Part shown: piece by piece, positions 5,894-8,441 of the stretch
Layout: the number at the start of each line of letters is the position of its first letter
How positions within the stretch are numbered: position 1 is the first letter of the stretch
NCBI GenBank assembly: GCA_030618505.1
Contig: JAUXDF010000114.1
Span: 1-8,441, forward strand
Length of the DNA: 8,441 nucleotides
From: Spongiibacteraceae bacterium
GTDB lineage: Bacteria; Pseudomonadota; Gammaproteobacteria; Pseudomonadales; PIVM01
Direction of reading: 5' to 3'
Program-made: the position numbers and the translations under genes
The notes under the pieces: model-generated
Database searches by the model: none
The model's input: the letters and a program-made list of their open reading frames with translations, nothing else
What the model was told of the DNA's origin: nothing

Positions 5894-7780
5894 CTAATCC
5901 GGCAGCGTACCACCCTCGCCCAATACCACATCCAGCTGCTTGCGATCGAGCGCTTCGTGTTTCATTAATTCTAAGATCAAGCGATCAAGAGCAACGCGGT
6001 GCTCTTTCAATATATCCATCGTCTGGCGCTCGGCCTTTTGCAGCAGTACGCGCACCTCATTATCGAGCAGCTCAGCGGTATGCTCGCTAAAGTCCTTGGT
6101 TTCTGCCAGCTCCCGGCCCAAAAAAGGATGCTCCTCTGCAATCCGATAACCCACAGGGCCAAGACGCTGACTCATACCCCATTGGGCAACCATTTTTCGA
6201 GCAAGACGTGTCGCCTGTTTAAGATCATCGGCAGCACCGGAACTGACGTAACCATAAGCCAACACTTCAGCACAACGCCCACCCAGTAAAATGGACAGTC
6301 GCTCTTTCAGGTAAAGCTCATCAACATTATGCCGATCTTCCTTGGGCAATTGCTCTGTCATACCCAAAGCTTGCCCACGGGGCACGATACTGACTTTCTC
6401 AAGCGGGTCGCTGTGCTGGCTATAATACGCGGTGAGAGCATGGCCAGCCTCGTGACAAGCGGTACGTCCACGTTCAGATTCATTCAATAAATCATCCCGT
6501 CTGGCGCCCATCAACACCTTGTCACGGGAGGAGCTGAAATCTTCCTGCAGTATTTTATCGCGATTATGGCGCGCAGCCCGCAAGGCAGCTTCATTCACCA
6601 GATTTTCAATATCTGCACCGGAAAAACCAACCGTTGATGCCGCCACATCGTCCAGTTCTACATCCTCAGACAAAGGCGTTTTGCGGGTATGCACCATAAA
6701 AATTTCTTTACGCGCTTTTTTTTGTGGTAGCTCCAACACCACCTTACGATCAAAGCGGCCGGGGCGCAGTAAAGCCGGATCAAGCACATCCGGGCGATTT
6801 GTTGCCGCCAGTACCACCACGGCTTCATCAGGCTCAAAGCCATCCATCTCGGCCAAAATCTGATTTAGCGTTTGTTCTCGCTCATCATTACCACCACCCA
6901 TCCCGGTACCACGGACACGCCCCACTGAATCAATCTCATCAATAAAGATCAGCGCCGGTGCATCCTTGCGGGCCTTGGCAAACATATCACGTACTCGCGA
7001 CGCCCCGACACCAACATACATCTCTATAAATTCTGAACCACTGACAGAATAGAAAGGTACATCCGCCTCCGAGGCGGTTGCTTTTGCTAATAGGGTTTTG
7101 CCGGTTCCCGGTGGCCCCATCATCAAAATACCCTTGGGCATTTTTGCTCCCAGCTTGCGAAAACGCTCCGGACTTTTTAAATAATCAATAATTTCCTGTA
7201 GATCCTGCTTTGCTGCTTCCAGTCCTGCAACATCGGCAAAACCGGGCCCACCCTTGCTGCTTTCAAAACGCCGAGCGCGAGACTGACCAAAATTCAACAT
7301 GCCCCCGCCACCGCCTGCGCCCATCATTTTCCCTCGCAACATTCGGCCACTGTAAAAAAACAAAGCAAGAATCAACAACCAGGGTAAGAAGCCAACCAAT
7401 ATCTGCACCCAAACCGACGCTTCATCAGGGCGCACCTGAATATCCACCGATTGCTCGGCTAGCTGTTCCAATAAACGAACATCCTCAAGATCGGGCAAGG
7501 TAGTAAGAAAATCCATTTTCTTTTTACTATTGCCATCATCAGCTCCCCCCCTATAACGCCCCTGCACCTTTCGCCCCTGCAGGCGCACCTGGGCAATACG
7601 CCCATCACTCAGCTGTTGTTTAAATTCGCTGTAACTAATCTTCTGCGGACGATCAATCAGGACTTGATGGCCAAAGTAGTAGAATATAAAAAAAGCGAAG
7701 GCCAGCATGACCAGATTGGTATCCAGCCATGGTTTTCGCTCAGGCTGTTGTTCTTGCAAAACTTGTTTTTTATCCACCAT
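5894..7780 (-). CDS. ftsH: FtsH-family ATP-dependent zinc metalloprotease
   Basis: This 628-residue membrane-anchored hexameric AAA+ protease extracts and degrades membrane and unstable cytosolic proteins. TM1 is at about 20-37, a periplasmic domain at 38-122 and TM2 at 123-144, followed by a glycine-rich linker (G-A-G-G-G-G-G). The AAA domain has Walker A GPPGTGKT (222-229), pore motif Y255-V-G, Walker B L-I-F-I-D-E (277-282) and arginine fingers R339/R342. The protease domain has HEAGH (443-447) and D519 as the third zinc ligand. The protein is intact and should be active. Compared with E. coli FtsH, the pore aromatic is Tyr instead of Phe and the long polar C-terminal tail is missing. Its neighbours are not those of the housekeeping ftsH (rlmE, folP, glmM), so a second paralog is likely but cannot be shown from this window. 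The ATG at 7780-7778 has only a weak GACGGA upstream. It is followed by clpB on the same strand, 400 bp away. Confidence 0.95.
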   Translation of the reverse strand: MVDKKQVLQEQQPERKPWLDTNLVMLAFAFFIFYYFGHQVLIDRPQKISYSEFKQQLSDGRIAQVRLQGRKVQGRYRGGADDGNSKKKMDFLTTLPDLEDVRLLEQLAEQSVDIQVRPDEASVWVQILVGFLPWLLILALFFYSGRMLRGKMMGAGGGGGMLNFGQSRARRFESSKGGPGFADVAGLEAAKQDLQEIIDYLKSPERFRKLGAKMPKGILMMGPPGTGKTLLAKATASEADVPFYSVSGSEFIEMYVGVGASRVRDMFAKARKDAPALIFIDEIDSVGRVRGTGMGGGNDEREQTLNQILAEMDGFEPDEAVVVLAATNRPDVLDPALLRPGRFDRKVVLELPQKKARKEIFMVHTRKTPLSEDVELDDVAASTVGFSGADIENLVNEAALRAARHNRDKILQEDFSSSRDKVLMGARRDDLLNESERGRTACHEAGHALTAYYSQHSDPLEKVSIVPRGQALGMTEQLPKEDRHNVDELYLKERLSILLGGRCAEVLAYGYVSSGAADDLKQATRLARKMVAQWGMSQRLGPVGYRIAEEHPFLGRELAETKDFSEHTAELLDNEVRVLLQKAERQTMDILKEHRVALDRLILELMKHEALDRKQLDVVLGEGGTLPD

Positions 7781-7802
7781 AAAAAATCCGTCTGAATCAA
7801 AC

Positions 7803-7822
7803 CTGGAAACTGCAGTTTCCAG
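7803..7822. promoter_or_regulatory. perfect 20-bp palindrome upstream of ftsH (operator or leader hairpin)
   Basis: CTGGAAACTGCAGTTTCCAG is an exact 20-bp palindrome ending 22 bp before the ftsH start codon. It could be a dimeric repressor site or, in the mRNA, an 8-bp hairpin with a 4-nt loop close to the weak ribosome-binding site. It does not match CIRCE, a LexA box or other operators I know. The palindrome is certain; its role is inferred from position only. Confidence 0.55.
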
Positions 7823-7833
7823 ACTAAAGGCAC

Positions 7834-7861
7834 ATTTTATTCATTGATTAGCTAGTGCCTA
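7834..7861 (-). promoter_or_regulatory. weak candidate sigma-70 promoter of ftsH overlapping the repeat end
   Basis: On the minus strand, TAGGCA (7861-7856, 4 of 6 matches to TTGACA) is followed after 16 bp by TAAAAT (7839-7834, 5 of 6 matches to TATAAT). The -35 would lie inside the terminal inverted repeat of element copy 3. Transcription would begin near 7827, just before the 20-bp palindrome. This is a weak match in AT-rich DNA, and no sigma-32 pattern is seen here. Confidence 0.28.
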
Positions 7862-7996
7862 TCCAGAAATTAAACAAAGAGGTCATGGCCAACACCAATC
7901 TTGCGACTTAAAGGCCTTGAAAAGGCCTAGGAGCTAGATTGGTGTTGGCCATGACCGGACTTAATTATCGAAAACTACCAATTTATGGATGGACAC
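7855..7996 (+). repeat. MITE-like palindromic element, copy 3 (142 bp)
   Basis: This is a full-length copy flanked by TA (7853-7854 and 7997-7998), with slightly diverged ends, GTGCCTATCCAGAAA and TTTATGGATGGACAC. The 21-bp internal stem (7881-7901 with 7936-7956) is perfectly paired. Two base pairs differ from copies 1 and 2 by matched changes on both arms: AACACCAATCT/AGATTGGTGTT here against AACGCAAATCT/AGATTTGCGTT in copy 2. It lies between the divergent ftsH and WS/DGAT genes, 74 bp from the ftsH start. It has the same orientation as copy 2, so the two copies flank ftsH as direct repeats. Homology to copy 2 may extend outward, since both start TTAG(T/C)TAGTG and this copy ends CACTAACTAA, so the true boundary could be a few bases further out. 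Confidence 0.87.
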
Positions 7997-7998
7997 TA

Positions 7999-8166
7999 AC
8001 TAACACCTAGCAAGATGATTAAGATCAAGCGATGCGGGCCGATAAGCAGAAAAACTCAGCATCAACTATAGAAACACAATGGGGCTTGCAGGATAATGGT
8101 GTCTGAAGAAAGAGGTCAGCATGCAGCCCCTAAAGGGCCACACCGACACCTGTCAGGGAGTATTTT
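7999..8166 (+). other. leader region of the WS/DGAT gene
   Basis: No gene is seen here. GATAAT (8092-8097), with TAGAAA (8069-8074) 17 bp upstream, is a weak sigma-70 candidate. GGGGCTTGCA (8081-8090) can pair with TGCAGCCCC (8122-8130) with one bulged base, giving a possible leader stem. A good ribosome-binding site, AGGGAG (8155-8160), lies 6 nt before the ATG at 8167. Only the ribosome-binding site is well supported. Confidence 0.4.
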
Positions 8167-8441
8167 ATGGGGCATTACAAATATGATCGTCTGTCAGCCC
8201 AAGACACGTCTTTTCTTATCTTTGAAAAACCCAATATCAACATGCATGTCGCATCTACCGCAATTTATAAAGCCGGGGATCTCAAGACAGCGGAGGGTGG
8301 TATTGACTTTGAGCGCGTTAAAGACTCAATTTCAAAAGTACTGCACCGTATTCCCCGTTACCGTCAAAAACTAAAATGGATTCAAAAACCGAAAACGGCG
8401 GCGTGGGTTGATGATCATCAGTTCAACATTGATTACCACGT
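8167..8441 (+). CDS. wax ester synthase/diacylglycerol acyltransferase (WS/DGAT), N-terminal part
   Basis: The frame is open from ATG at 8167 to the right edge, giving 91 complete codons; the rest lies outside. The N-terminus matches the bacterial WS/DGAT family: R-L-S-A-Q-D at 8-13, F-L-I-F-E, P-N-I-N-M-H-V at 22-28, E-G-G-I-D-F-E-R at 43-50, R-I-P-R-Y-R-Q-K-L at 61-69 and a V-D-D-H-Q-F-N-I-D-Y segment at 81-90. The family joins fatty acyl-CoA to fatty alcohols or diacylglycerol, forming wax esters or triacylglycerol at the inner membrane and on lipid inclusions. The catalytic HHxxxDG motif normally lies near residue 130, beyond the window, so activity cannot be judged. AGGGAG 6 nt upstream supports this start. 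A longer frame at 8096-8374 overlaps it but shows no family features. Confidence 0.9.
   Translation, partial: MGHYKYDRLSAQDTSFLIFEKPNINMHVASTAIYKAGDLKTAEGGIDFERVKDSISKVLHRIPRYRQKLKWIQKPKTAAWVDDHQFNIDYH

Noticed and set aside
5786..5968. 60-codon + strand frame spanning the end of repeat copy 2 and the 3' end of ftsH
   Set aside because: Composed of repeat sequence and antisense ftsH; no ribosome-binding site or family similarity.
2920..7780. Transmissible locus of stress tolerance (ClpG/ClpK type) island
   Set aside because: The disaggregase is an ordinary ClpB with the standard length and motifs, and the usual small heat-shock, thioredoxin or permease cargo genes are absent.
5712..7996. 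Integron cassette with attC-like sites around ftsH
   Set aside because: The palindromes lack the GTTRRRY/RYYYAAC core sites, end in long terminal repeats with TA flanks, also occur outside the supposed cassette in inverted orientation, and no integrase is present.
8096..8374. 92-codon open frame on the + strand
   Set aside because: It overlaps the WS/DGAT start in another frame and shows no recognisable motif; the 8167 frame matches the WS/DGAT family residue by residue.

Overview
The window looks like chromosomal DNA of a heterotrophic, probably marine or aquatic, gammaproteobacterium. The ClpB is close to the E. coli protein and identical in length (857 residues from the chosen start). clpB has a recognisable sigma-32 (RpoH) heat-shock promoter. 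The right edge opens a wax ester synthase/diacylglycerol acyltransferase (WS/DGAT), and the left edge pairs a YCF48-like protein with an MMPL-type RND exporter; both are familiar in oil-degrading and lipid-storing Gammaproteobacteria. The lineage is an inference; no rRNA or other phylogenetic marker is present.

Layout from left to right. (1) 1-256, +: C-terminal end of a YCF48/BNR-repeat protein. (2) 272-413: copy 1 of a 142-bp TA-flanked palindromic repeat. (3) 507-2870, +: RND/MMPL exporter. (4) 2867-2923: a REP-like palindrome that fills the convergent junction and supplies the TAG stop codons of both neighbours. (5) 2920-5493, -: clpB, with a sigma-32 promoter at 5583-5613 and an internal Shine-Dalgarno/GTG for the short ClpB isoform at 5047-5061. 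(6) 5712-5842: copy 2 of the repeat, shortened by 11 bp. (7) 5894-7780, -: an FtsH-family membrane AAA+ zinc protease. (8) 7803-7822: a perfect 20-bp palindrome just upstream of ftsH. (9) 7855-7996: copy 3 of the repeat. (10) 8167 to the right edge, +: N-terminus of a WS/DGAT.

Functionally there are three blocks. The left block is probably an envelope or lipid export module. The middle block holds two AAA+ protein-quality-control machines on the same strand: ClpB, which disaggregates with DnaK, and FtsH, which degrades membrane and cytosolic proteins. The right block is storage-lipid synthesis. I see no defence system, CRISPR array, tRNA, rRNA or complete transposase gene.

The most unusual signal is the family of three related palindromic elements, one in each of the three larger intergenic gaps. 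They are MITE-like, with ends reading GTGCCCATCCAGAAA and TA at nearly every border. Their internal hairpin arms differ between copies by paired, compensating substitutions. I did not find a convincing new multi-gene system.
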